Counted from the first letter of the stretch, positions 1-6,679 are shown. The stretch is DNA of 7,909 nucleotides from Porphyrobacter sp. (GCA_021732945.1 JAKFWB010000092.1:1-7909), one strand, 5' to 3'. Notes: generated from the letters alone by a model not told the origin. A program made the numbers and translations.

Positions 1-34
1 CAATGGCGTGGCGAAAAAGATCACCACGCCATTG
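1..34. repeat. 11-bp perfect inverted repeat inside the flippase gene
   Basis: CAATGGCGTGG (1-11) and CCACGCCATTG (24-34) are exact reverse complements around a 12-nt loop that includes AAAAA (14-18). The repeat lies within the flippase coding frame (residues 217-227) and may extend beyond the left edge. It could form an mRNA hairpin or be a coding coincidence. Confidence 0.5.
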
Positions 35-681
35 AGCAGGAGTGGCCAGCCATAGCCGATCACTGAGCGGAAGGCCGCACGGTCCAGCCCCAGCCGATAC
101 GGCTTGGCCGCCAGCACATGCGACAGCGTGACCGATACGACCGAGGTTAGCAGGCAGCCCGCTGCGACCGCGATAAAGTCGCGCGTCACCGCCGCCAGCA
201 CAATCGCCAGCAGCACGCCGGGCACTAGCCCGCCGAGCATCATCTTCACATAGGCGCCAAATTGCATCCGCTTTTGCTGCGCCAGCGGATCGAGGTTGCG
301 GAAGCCCTCGATCACCGGGATCAACCCGGCCATGGCATAGAACCATGCGTGCTCCGGCTGGCCGAACCGCCCTGCAATCCAGCCCGACATCAGCACGATT
401 GCCAGCCCCATCATCAGCCCGCGCACCAGCAGCATCGTCGCGAGCGTCGGCATAGCGCGGTCAAGTTCGTCCTCGCGCGCTTGGATGACGTATTTTTCGA
501 TCCCCACGTCGCTGATCAAGGCAAAGGCGCTGACGACCAGCAGGAAGGTGACGCTGATCCCGAAATATTCCGGCCCCAGCAGCCGCGCCACCAACACCGT
601 CCGCGCGAACAGCAGCGCGTGTTCGGCCATCGATCCAAAGCCCAGCGTCAGGCCTGCGGTGGAGACGCGCTTCGCGCTCAT
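1..681 (-). CDS. Wzx-type oligosaccharide flippase (MOP/MATE-like superfamily), partial: N-terminal 227 residues
   Basis: Reading leftward from ATG at 681, the frame stays open to the window edge, giving 227 residues. Complete flippases of this type are usually about 420-500 residues, so roughly half is present. The N-terminus carries the pattern common in Wzx-like proteins: ARLLGPEYFG at residues 32-41, a hydrophobic span (about 42-57), then D58-V-G60 and YVIQ (64-67). Further hydrophobic spans lie near 79-103, 145-165 and 168-190, and a GYGWPLLLNG segment at 209-218 starts another. The family moves undecaprenyl-linked oligosaccharides from the cytoplasmic to the periplasmic face of the inner membrane. 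It is the last visible gene of the rml operon, 19 bp after the FrhB-like gene. No Shine-Dalgarno sequence precedes the ATG and no in-frame start lies upstream in the gap, so translation probably depends on coupling. The flippase call is firm at superfamily level; substrate is unknown. Confidence 0.88.
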   Translation of the reverse strand, partial: MSAKRVSTAGLTLGFGSMAEHALLFARTVLVARLLGPEYFGISVTFLLVVSAFALISDVGIEKYVIQAREDELDRAMPTLATMLLVRGLMMGLAIVLMSGWIAGRFGQPEHAWFYAMAGLIPVIEGFRNLDPLAQQKRMQFGAYVKMMLGGLVPGVLLAIVLAAVTRDFIAVAAGCLLTSVVSVTLSHVLAAKPYRLGLDRAAFRSVIGYGWPLLLNGVVIFFATPL

Positions 682-701
682 TTGGGCACGGCGTGCAGCA
701 T
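678..701 (-). other. 7-codon mini-ORF bridging the FrhB-like stop and the flippase start (possible reinitiation relay)
   Basis: The TGA stop of the FrhB-like gene (703-701) shares its last base with an ATG (701-699). That ATG opens a frame encoding MLHAVPK and stops at a TGA (680-678), which overlaps the flippase ATG (681-679) as ATGA. The 19-bp gap is therefore spanned by a tiny frame touching both neighbours. The flippase lacks a visible Shine-Dalgarno sequence, so a ribosome that ends on the FrhB-like gene could reinitiate here and be delivered to the flippase start. The arrangement is seen in the sequence; the coupling role is inference and could be chance. Confidence 0.3.
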
Positions 702-1930
702 CAGTACTGCCCCTTTGCCGTCACCAGCCGCCGCAAGGTGCCCAGCAGGCTGCGCAGGTTCTCTTTTGCGCCGAGCCGCCGGGCATTATGCCCCAACGCA
801 AGTCCGGCAAAGCGCGGACGGCGCTTGCCAGTCAGCGCCATGGCAGCGAGGCGTGAGATGACCAATCCTTTCCGATTGGCCTGAAACGGCTGCATCCGGG
901 CAATGGCAGCCACCTCCACCGGGGCGGTCAGCAAGGTGCCTGCCGCCACCGCCTCGGCCACTAGCGCCTCGCCCTTGCGGGTGCGGGTGAGGACGAGACT
1001 GCGGCCGTCCTGTTCGTCAAACAGCGGGCGGCCCGCTTCGTCCAGATGCCAGCCGTCGGCGCACACGATGTCGGCAAATTCGCCGATCCCGTCGGGGCAG
1101 ATCTTGCAGCGGAATTGCAGGTGGCGGTTGAGGATCGTGCCCCAGCTGGTGTCGTAATCCATCGTAAAGCGCCGCCCATCGGCGAGCTCCGCCGTGGCGA
1201 ACCCCGGCCAGCCATCGCCGCGAAAACGAAACGCGGTGACGGCGCTTTCATCCTCCACCCCCATCGCCGTCAGCAAGGCAGAGGTACCGCGATAGCTCGG
1301 CACGCCGGCGCACATGAAGGCGAGCATGAAGGGCACCTTGGCGTCGACGCGGGGATCATGCCGCGCCAACTGCCGCAGGCCCGCGACATCGCAAGGCTTG
1401 CCAACGAAGGCGAACTGCCCCGGCGCATCCAGCCGCGCGGCAATGTCCTCCAGCGGCGATGACGGCGCGTAACGCGATCCCGCCGCGCGATACACATCAT
1501 CGCGGCCCGTGCTTATCGCCAGCGCATTGCGCAGGGGCGAGGCATCCGACACGGCGGTCTGCACCACGTAATCAATCTGGCCGGTGTTCAGCAGTTGCAC
1601 CAGCATCGCCGAAAGGCCGCCGCCGGACGAGGCATTACGGCGCAGTTCAGCATCCGCGCTCCAGCCCAACCGGGCGGTGATCAGCGGGCCCCAGACCGGG
1701 TGATACTCCGCCTCATGGCTCGCCGGGTCGTGGCGGATATTCGCGCCCGGACAAGCGCCGTCGATCAGGCGGGCCTGCTCAGCGCCGACGTCGCCCACTA
1801 CCACCGGCCGGCGATAGCCTTCGGGCGAGTTCTGCATGACAATCGCAGGCCGCGCCGGATCGCTCAGTCCGGCGCACATGCCGCAACCCGCGCACAGGCC
1901 ATTGGCCGTGATGGCCGCGACATCAAGCAT
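701..1930 (-). CDS. FrhB-like iron-sulfur/flavin oxidoreductase (coenzyme F420 hydrogenase/dehydrogenase beta-subunit family) in a polysaccharide locus
   Basis: The protein has 409 residues. A frame continues upstream to 2077, but that part is the pyruvyl transferase read out of frame. ATG at 1930 begins MLDVAA just before the first family motif and overlaps the upstream stop by 8 bp. An N-terminal ferredoxin-like cluster site shows C13, C16 and C19 (CAGCGMC) with C60-P61. A SSGGGLS segment (101-107), GKPCD (177-181, C180), FMCAG (C207) and a C-terminal CKIC pair (C275, C278) followed by C290 in VCADGW match the FrhB/FdhB layout. Known members bind FAD and 4Fe-4S clusters and pass electrons to or from F420 or another carrier. 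A subset sits in surface polysaccharide loci next to pyruvyl transferases, where the reaction is unknown to me. The family is clear. Use of F420 here is doubtful, because no other F420 gene is in view. It is soluble, with no signal peptide. Confidence 0.88.
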   Translation of the reverse strand: MLDVAAITANGLCAGCGMCAGLSDPARPAIVMQNSPEGYRRPVVVGDVGAEQARLIDGACPGANIRHDPASHEAEYHPVWGPLITARLGWSADAELRRNASSGGGLSAMLVQLLNTGQIDYVVQTAVSDASPLRNALAISTGRDDVYRAAGSRYAPSSPLEDIAARLDAPGQFAFVGKPCDVAGLRQLARHDPRVDAKVPFMLAFMCAGVPSYRGTSALLTAMGVEDESAVTAFRFRGDGWPGFATAELADGRRFTMDYDTSWGTILNRHLQFRCKICPDGIGEFADIVCADGWHLDEAGRPLFDEQDGRSLVLTRTRKGEALVAEAVAAGTLLTAPVEVAAIARMQPFQANRKGLVISRLAAMALTGKRRPRFAGLALGHNARRLGAKENLRSLLGTLRRLVTAKGQY

Positions 1931-3152
1931 GGGCCGCGACTTGCCCAATCGCTTGATCGAGAAACGCCCGGTACGACTCCAACCGCCGCCGCGCTTCGGC
2001 ATTGGCGGTGATGGCATCGCTGCGCACCTTGGGCAGGTCAGCCAGTGCCGCCTCGATCTTCGCCATTGCGGCATCATTGGTGGTGCTGGTCATATCGACG
2101 TTCCAGCCATAGCCGATGGAATCGAACAGCCCGTTGAACTTGCGGCTGTATCCCAGCGGCACCACCGCCGTGTCTGACGAGATCGCCGCAATGGTCGCAT
2201 GCATCCGGCTGCCCATCAACAGGTCGAGATTGGCGATATAGGTCTTGGCCTGCGACGGCCCGGCAAAGCGCGGCGGCAGGATCACTTGGGGATAGCGTTC
2301 GCGCAAGCCCTCGGACGCGGCATAATCATCCTCGTGCGCGAGGAAGCTGGCGAGCACATGCGGCACGAAATGCACCTCGAACCGGGGGTCGCCGGTCAGG
2401 CGGTCGAGCACCGCATCGATCAGCGCCGGGTAATCCACCGTCAGCTTGATCTTGTCCCCGGCGGCGGCGGCCAGATCGCGGCGATACATCAGTGCAGAGA
2501 CGTTGAGCCCGACCTTGATTGTCCGCCCGCCCGCCAGATCGCGCCCATCCTTGTCGGCTGGCCGATCATAGGGCAGCGCAAAGGCAACATCCGAGGTGAG
2601 CGAGGATTTGCCGCCCAGCCCCATATCGCCGAGCAGCCTGTAGGACGTCTCATCGCGCGCAAAGATATGCTGCGCGAAGGCCAGCACGCCGCGCGCCGCC
2701 CACCGCGCCCGCTTGCTTGAAAACGGGCCGATGGTCTGCGGGCTGAGCACCAGCGGTGCCTGCCGCGCCTTGGCGACCAGCTTGGATATCAGCATCATCC
2801 CGTACCGACCCCAGGAATAGATGTCGGAAAAGCTGTCGCCCGATCCGATATCGAACACGATATCGCAGCGCGCCATGGTGCGGTGCAGATCGGAGGTCGG
2901 GTTGGCCAGCGCCTTGTAGCCGACATTGACGAAGTCATTGGGGTAGGCGGCTTCTTCGCTGTAATCGACCTGCCCGCGCGATCCCATCAGGTGAAACACC
3001 GGCTGCCGGCCCGCCGCTTCCACCGCCGCCGCGATCAGGTTCATATTGGCAAGCGTCAATGCGCCGACACCGAGGTTTTCCGATTTGAAGGTGTGCCACA
3101 GCAGCCCGACGTGGAGCGGTGCGGGCGCTGCGGTTGGACGATCCTCAGCCAT
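1923..3152 (-). CDS. Polysaccharide pyruvyl transferase family protein (WcaK/CsaB-like)
   Basis: The protein has 409 residues. The frame extends to a GTG at 3182, but that would overlap rmlB. ATG at 3152 lies 2 bp after the rmlB TGA with a GGCGGG stretch upstream, so it is preferred. Family landmarks: SENLGVGAL (24-32) near the N-terminus, DIVFDIGSGDSF (97-108), LSPQTIGPF (136-144), FARDE (164-168), SDVAF (187-191), and the C-terminal GSRMH (314-318) followed by VVPLGYSRKF (330-339). These fit the GT-B-like PS_pyruv_trans fold, with H318 in the conserved GxRxH position. Known members attach pyruvate from phosphoenolpyruvate to a sugar as a ketal in the cytoplasm before export. Not every family member has proven pyruvyl activity, so the acceptor and the reaction remain inference. 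The 8-bp overlap with the FrhB-like gene downstream suggests the two are made in step. Confidence 0.88.
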   Translation of the reverse strand: MAEDRPTAAPAPLHVGLLWHTFKSENLGVGALTLANMNLIAAAVEAAGRQPVFHLMGSRGQVDYSEEAAYPNDFVNVGYKALANPTSDLHRTMARCDIVFDIGSGDSFSDIYSWGRYGMMLISKLVAKARQAPLVLSPQTIGPFSSKRARWAARGVLAFAQHIFARDETSYRLLGDMGLGGKSSLTSDVAFALPYDRPADKDGRDLAGGRTIKVGLNVSALMYRRDLAAAAGDKIKLTVDYPALIDAVLDRLTGDPRFEVHFVPHVLASFLAHEDDYAASEGLRERYPQVILPPRFAGPSQAKTYIANLDLLMGSRMHATIAAISSDTAVVPLGYSRKFNGLFDSIGYGWNVDMTSTTNDAAMAKIEAALADLPKVRSDAITANAEARRRLESYRAFLDQAIGQVAAHA

Positions 3153-3154
3153 GG

Positions 3155-4204
3155 TCAACCCGCCAAAAGCGGCCGCCACCACGCCTCGCGGCTCAGATAC
3201 CAGCGCAGCGTCTGGCGCAGTCCATCTTCGAAGCCGTGCGCGGGGGCGTAGCCGAGCTCGGCGCGGGCCTTGGTTTCGTCGATGGCGTAGCGGCGATCAT
3301 GCCCGGCGCGGTCGGTGACGAAGGTTTTGAGGCTGATGGTCGGCTGGCCCTTGGCGGCGGGCGCGTCGGGGTAGCGCGCGGCAAGGCCTTCGATTTCGGC
3401 AAAGGCGCGGTCGACCTCGGCGCAGATGGTGTCGATCACGGTCATGTTGGGCAGTTCGGCGCCGCCGCCGATATTGTAGGTCTCGCCCGGCTGGCCCTTC
3501 AGCAGACACGACTCGATCCCGCGGCAGTGATCTTCCACGTGCAACCAATCGCGCACGTTCATCCCGTCGCCATAGATCGGCAGCGGGCGGCCGTGCAGCG
3601 CGTTCAGCAGGAACAGCGGGATCAGCTTTTCGGGATATTGGTACGGCCCGTAATTGTTCGAACAATTGCTGGTCGTCACCTCCAGCCCATAGGTGTGGTG
3701 ATAGGCGCGCACCAGATGATCTGACGCGGCCTTGCTCGCCGAATAAGGCGAGTTGGGGGCGTAGGGCGTGACTTCGCTGAAGGCCGGATCATTGGGGCCG
3801 AGCGATCCGAACACCTCGTCGGTCGAGATGTGGTGGAACCGGTGCGGCGTGCCGCTGCCCGCCAACCACACGGCGCGGGCGGCCTTGAGCAGGCTGTTGG
3901 TGCCGAGGATATTGGTGTCGATAAAGGCATCCGGCCCGCTGATCGAACGGTCAACGTGGCTTTCCGCGGCGAAGTGCACCAGCGTGGTAATCGCATGGTC
4001 GCGCAGCAGGCTCTCCACCAGCGCGGAATCGCGGATATCGCCTTCGACCAGCTCGGCTGCGCTGCCTTCCAGCGTAGAGCGATTGCCAGCATAGGTCAGC
4101 GCATCAAGCACCACCACCCGGTCTTCGGGGTGCTGTGCATTCCAGTAATGCACGAAATTGCCGCCGATAAATCCGGCGCCGCCGGTCACAAGCAGATTAG
4201 CCAA
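3155..4204 (-). CDS. rmlB: dTDP-glucose 4,6-dehydratase
   Basis: This 349-residue protein matches the usual RmlB length (about 350). It catalyses NAD-dependent oxidation, dehydration and reduction of dTDP-glucose to dTDP-4-keto-6-deoxy-glucose, step 2 of dTDP-rhamnose synthesis. The extended SDR fold is evident: NAD-binding GGAGFIGG (8-15), D34 closing beta-2, HFAAESHVDRSI (77-88), catalytic T128-D129-E130 in STDEVFGS, and Y154/K158 of YSASK. The RmlB signature SNCSNNYGPYQYPEKLIP follows near residue 180. The start is TTG at 4204, not ATG. It is chosen because MANLLVTGG then aligns with the family N-terminus and because a good Shine-Dalgarno (GAGGA, 4217-4213) sits 8 nt upstream. It overlaps the rmlD stop by 8 bp. 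It is the third enzyme-order step but the fourth gene of the operon. Confidence 0.97.
   Translation of the reverse strand: MANLLVTGGAGFIGGNFVHYWNAQHPEDRVVVLDALTYAGNRSTLEGSAAELVEGDIRDSALVESLLRDHAITTLVHFAAESHVDRSISGPDAFIDTNILGTNSLLKAARAVWLAGSGTPHRFHHISTDEVFGSLGPNDPAFSEVTPYAPNSPYSASKAASDHLVRAYHHTYGLEVTTSNCSNNYGPYQYPEKLIPLFLLNALHGRPLPIYGDGMNVRDWLHVEDHCRGIESCLLKGQPGETYNIGGGAELPNMTVIDTICAEVDRAFAEIEGLAARYPDAPAAKGQPTISLKTFVTDRAGHDRRYAIDETKARAELGYAPAHGFEDGLRQTLRWYLSREAWWRPLLAG
3652..3667. repeat. 16-bp perfect palindrome inside rmlB
   Basis: AATTGTTCGAACAATT is perfectly self-complementary and AT-rich compared with its surroundings. It encodes most of the conserved SNCSNN segment of RmlB (AAT TGT TCG AAC AAT), so protein constraint may explain it. 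No regulatory role is claimed. Confidence 0.45.
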
Positions 4205-5054
4205 GCTGCGCTTCCTCTTTGAGCATCAGACGCAGGTTGGTGCGCCAGTGAACCGGCTCTTCACCCAACGCCGCACGGGTGGCGCGGCAATCGAGCAGCG
4301 AGAAGGCCGGGCGTTTTGCCGGGGTGGGATATTCGGCGGTGGTGATCGGGCGGATCACCGGAATGCGTTTGACAAGGCCCAGCGCATGGGCCTCTTCAGC
4401 GATAGCGACGGCGAATTCGTGCCAGCTGATCGCACCATCGTCGGCGTGGTGGAATGTGCCGCTCGCGCCCTTTTCGGCCAGGGCCCAGATGGTGCGGGCA
4501 AGGCCGGTCGCCCATGTTGGCGAGCCGACCTGATCGGCGACGACACCCAGTTCATCCCGCTCGTTCATCAGGCGGATCATGGTGCGCACGAAGTTCGGCC
4601 CGCCCGCTTCGTAGACCCAGGCCGTGCGGACCAGCAGGTCTTCGGGACGCAGCTTGTCCTCGCCTTCGGCCTTGGTGCGGCCATAGGCCGACTGCGGATT
4701 GCGCAGGGCATCGGGCGCATAGGGGGCCGACGCGGTGCCATCGAAGACATAATCGGTGGACACGTGAACGACCTTGCCGCCCGTTCCGGCCATCGCCTCT
4801 ACCATCACTGCCACGGCATCGGCATTGATTGAGCGGGCGAGCGCCTCATCACTCTCCGCCCGGTCGACTGCGGTATAGGCGGCGGCATTGATGATCACAT
4901 CGGGCGCCTCGACCACCAATCGCGCCGTCAGCATCGCTGCATCGGTCAGGTCGACATCCTCGACATCGATTGCGTTGATGTCGGCCCAACCCGGTGCCGT
5001 GCGCTGGAGCGCCCCGCCCAATTGCCCGTTGGCGCCCGTAATCAGCACTCTCAT
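4197..5054 (-). CDS. rmlD: dTDP-4-dehydrorhamnose reductase
   Basis: The 285-residue protein has the normal RmlD length (about 285-300). It reduces dTDP-4-keto-L-rhamnose to dTDP-L-rhamnose with NADPH/NADH, the last step of the pathway, in the cytoplasm. Visible signatures are the nucleotide-binding GANGQLG (7-13), NAAAYTAVDRAE (56-67), STDYVFDG (99-106) with T100, and the catalytic pair Y124/K128 in YGRTKAEGE. The TAWVY segment (about 143-147) and DQVGSPT further on are typical of the family. The ATG at 5054 overlaps the rmlC stop as ATGA, and no strong ribosome binding site precedes it, so reinitiation after rmlC is likely. The end overlaps the TTG start of rmlB by 8 bp. A related 6-deoxy-talose reductase is possible in principle, but the complete rml set makes rhamnose by far the best reading. 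Confidence 0.96.
   Translation of the reverse strand: MRVLITGANGQLGGALQRTAPGWADINAIDVEDVDLTDAAMLTARLVVEAPDVIINAAAYTAVDRAESDEALARSINADAVAVMVEAMAGTGGKVVHVSTDYVFDGTASAPYAPDALRNPQSAYGRTKAEGEDKLRPEDLLVRTAWVYEAGGPNFVRTMIRLMNERDELGVVADQVGSPTWATGLARTIWALAEKGASGTFHHADDGAISWHEFAVAIAEEAHALGLVKRIPVIRPITTAEYPTPAKRPAFSLLDCRATRAALGEEPVHWRTNLRLMLKEEAQLG
4213..4217 (-). promoter_or_regulatory. Ribosome binding site deciding the TTG start of rmlB
   Basis: GAGGA on the minus strand ends 8 nt before TTG at 4204, inside the end of rmlD. Together with the protein alignment it supports the TTG start, since no ATG or GTG in a better position gives the MANLLVTGG N-terminus. Confidence 0.6.
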
Positions 5055-5596
5055 GCGAACACCGGCACATCAGCAAGCGCAAGCCCGCGCGCGTCCTTGT
5101 CTGAGATGATGGGAGCAAGCCCCGCCACCGGCCATGCGATGCCGACCGCCGGATCATCCCACGCCAGCGTGAACTCGGTTTGCGGCGCATAGGGGGCAGT
5201 GCATTTGTAGAGGAAGTCGGTATCGTCCTCGAGCGTCAGGAAGCCGTGGGCAAAGCCTTCGGGAACCCAGAACATCCGCTTGCTGGCGGCGCTCAATTCC
5301 ACCCCGACCCACTGCCCGAAGGTCGGCGAAGACGCCCGCAAATCGACCGCGACATCGAACACCGCGCCATTGGCCACCCGCACCAGCTTGCCCTGCGGCC
5401 CCGGGTTCTGGAAGTGCAGTCCGCGCAGCACGCCCTTCTGCGAGCGGCTGTGATTGTCCTGCACAAAGGTCAGATCGAGCCCCGCCCCGGCGAAACCGGC
5501 CGCATTCCAAGTTTCCATAAAGAACCCGCGCGCATCGCCGAACACCTTGGGTTCGATGATCAGCACGCCGGGCAAGGCGGTTTCGATGATGTTCAC
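5051..5596 (-). CDS. rmlC: dTDP-4-dehydrorhamnose 3,5-epimerase
   Basis: The protein has 181 residues, the typical RmlC size (about 180-185), and a cupin-like beta-barrel pattern. It epimerises C3 and C5 of dTDP-4-keto-6-deoxy-glucose to give dTDP-4-keto-L-rhamnose. Active-site landmarks are [10 protein letters not shown] (20-29), QDNHSRS (46-52), RGLHFQ with catalytic H61, FAHGF with H117, Y130 in FLYKCT, and SDKDARG with D168. The start is GTG at 5596, overlapping the rmlA TGA as GTGA. The resulting [12 protein letters not shown]-terminus fits the family, and no ATG gives a comparable one. Length and catalytic residues indicate an active enzyme. Confidence 0.97.
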   Translation of the reverse strand: MNIIETALPGVLIIEPKVFGDARGFFMETWNAAGFAGAGLDLTFVQDNHSRSQKGVLRGLHFQNPGPQGKLVRVANGAVFDVAVDLRASSPTFGQWVGVELSAASKRMFWVPEGFAHGFLTLEDDTDFLYKCTAPYAPQTEFTLAWDDPAVGIAWPVAGLAPIISDKDARGLALADVPVFA

Positions 5597-6498
5597 GGCA
5601 GCACCGGGCTATCGAGCAGCTTCAGCAGATATTCGCCGTAACCCGATTTGCGCAGCGGCTCGGCGATCTCGCGCAGCCGGTCGGCGGTGATGAAGCCCTT
5701 CCGCCAGGCGATTTCTTCGGGGCAGCAGATCTTCAGCCCCTGCCGTTCCTCGGTAATCCGCACGTAAGTCGCCGCATCAAGCAAGGATGCATGGGTGCCG
5801 GTGTCGAGCCAGGCAAACCCGCGCCCCATGATCTCGACCGACATTGTGCCATCATCCAGATAGAGCCGGTTGAGATCGGTAATCTCCAGCTCACCGCGCG
5901 GCGAAGGCGCAAGGTCGCGCGCCCGGTCAACCACGGTTTCGTCGTAGAAATAGAGGCCGGTGACGGCATAGTTGGACTTGGGAGCCTTGGGCTTTTCCAA
6001 GATCGAAATGGCCTTGCCGCTGCCATCGAATTCCACCACGCCAAAAGCCTGCGGATCATTGACCCGGTAGGCGAACACCGTGGACCCGGATGGCCGCGCA
6101 TTGGCATTGCGCAGCAGATCCGGCAGGCCGTGGCCGTAGAAGATGTTATCGCCCAGGATCAGTGCGCTCGGCCCGCCCTTCACGAAATCCGCGCCGATAT
6201 GGAAGGCCTGCGCCAGCCCCTCGGGCTTGGGCTGCACGGCATAGCTCAGCGACACGCCAAAATCCGATCCGTCGCCCAGCACGCGCTGAAATTGCGCCGC
6301 ATCTTCGGGCGTGGTGATGATCAGGATGTCGCGGATCCCCGCCAGCATCAGCGTGCTGAGCGGATAATAGATCATCGGCTTGTCGAAGATCGGCATCAAT
6401 TGCTTGGATACGCCGCGCGTCAGCGGGTAGAGCCGGGTGCCTGATCCACCCGCCAGGATGATCCCGCGCCGTGCCTTTATGCCTGCGCTATCGCCCAT
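5593..6498 (-). CDS. rmlA: Glucose-1-phosphate thymidylyltransferase
   Basis: The 301-residue protein makes dTDP-glucose from dTTP and glucose-1-phosphate, the first and usually feedback-regulated step of dTDP-rhamnose synthesis. The nucleotidyltransferase motif [13 protein letters not shown] is at 15-27 with K32 in [12 protein letters not shown]. The metal and nucleotide residue D117 lies in LGDNIFYG (115-122). [19 protein letters not shown] spans 168-186, and D232 lies in WLDTGTH (230-236). All are standard for RmlA of the short class. ATG at 6498 is chosen because GAGGTGG (6509-6503) lies 4-7 nt upstream. It adds about ten residues before RGIILAGG, slightly longer than many homologues. It is the first gene of the leftward operon, next to the divergent intergenic region. 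Confidence 0.97.
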   Translation of the reverse strand: MGDSAGIKARRGIILAGGSGTRLYPLTRGVSKQLMPIFDKPMIYYPLSTLMLAGIRDILIITTPEDAAQFQRVLGDGSDFGVSLSYAVQPKPEGLAQAFHIGADFVKGGPSALILGDNIFYGHGLPDLLRNANARPSGSTVFAYRVNDPQAFGVVEFDGSGKAISILEKPKAPKSNYAVTGLYFYDETVVDRARDLAPSPRGELEITDLNRLYLDDGTMSVEIMGRGFAWLDTGTHASLLDAATYVRITEERQGLKICCPEEIAWRKGFITADRLREIAEPLRKSGYGEYLLKLLDSPVLP

Positions 6499-6502
6499 CC
6501 GG

Positions 6503-6509
6503 CCACCTC
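6503..6509 (-). promoter_or_regulatory. Strong ribosome binding site of rmlA
   Basis: GAGGTGG on the minus strand lies just before the ATG at 6498. It is the best Shine-Dalgarno match in the leftward operon, as expected for its first gene, while several downstream genes lack one. Confidence 0.7.
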
Positions 6510-6536
6510 ATTTTTCCTATCCCTTGCGACCGTGGC

Positions 6537-6549
6537 GCTGCATTGCAGC
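6537..6549. promoter_or_regulatory. 13-bp dyad GCTGCA-T-TGCAGC, candidate operator
   Basis: A perfect inverted repeat with a single central base sits in the divergent region. Flanking CCGT (6530-6533) and ACGG (6550-6553) can extend pairing with a 3-base bulge. The dyad overlaps the position expected for the -10 element of the leftward operon (6539-6544), a classic site for a repressor. No regulator gene is in the window, so the binding protein is unknown, and the match may be chance. Confidence 0.3.
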
Positions 6550-6679
6550 ACGGCCAGTGGGGGTCAATCACCAAATGGGGGCGATGCCCGAAAAATGTGG
6601 CTTTCCCGGATTGACGGCGACGGTTAGGTGCAAGTGCGAAACGATGGCCGTGGCGCAAGGGCGGCACCCGATCCAGTCT

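Noticed and set aside
262..861. Long rightward frames opposite the flippase, FrhB-like, pyruvyl transferase and rml genes
   Set aside because: They are antisense frames of GC-rich genes, with His/Arg/Pro-rich compositions and no recognisable domain. The opposite strand encodes clear family motifs throughout.
1931..2077. 49-codon N-terminal extension of the FrhB-like frame
   Set aside because: It lies wholly inside the pyruvyl transferase gene in another frame, is rich in Arg and Pro as expected of a shadow frame, and precedes a good family N-terminus at ATG 1930.
3153..3182. GTG start at 3182 for the pyruvyl transferase
   Set aside because: It would overlap the end of rmlB by 28 bp and add ten unconserved residues. 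ATG 3152, 2 bp after the rmlB stop, fits the spacing of the operon.
4714..5197. 14-bp direct repeat GGCGCATAGGGGGC at 4714-4727 and 5184-5197
   Set aside because: Both copies encode Ala-Pro-Tyr-Ala-Pro in frame in rmlD and rmlC. Shared codon preference explains them and no further similarity flanks them.
6579..6589. Small hairpin GGGC-GAT-GCCC in the divergent region as a terminator
   Set aside because: The stem is only 4 bp, there is no T-run after it on either strand in the needed orientation, and neither divergent unit ends here.
6644..6646. Alternative ATG start for the methyltransferase
   Set aside because: It lacks a ribosome binding site, and the added 16 residues look unlike the family N-terminus. 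ATG 6692 is better placed.
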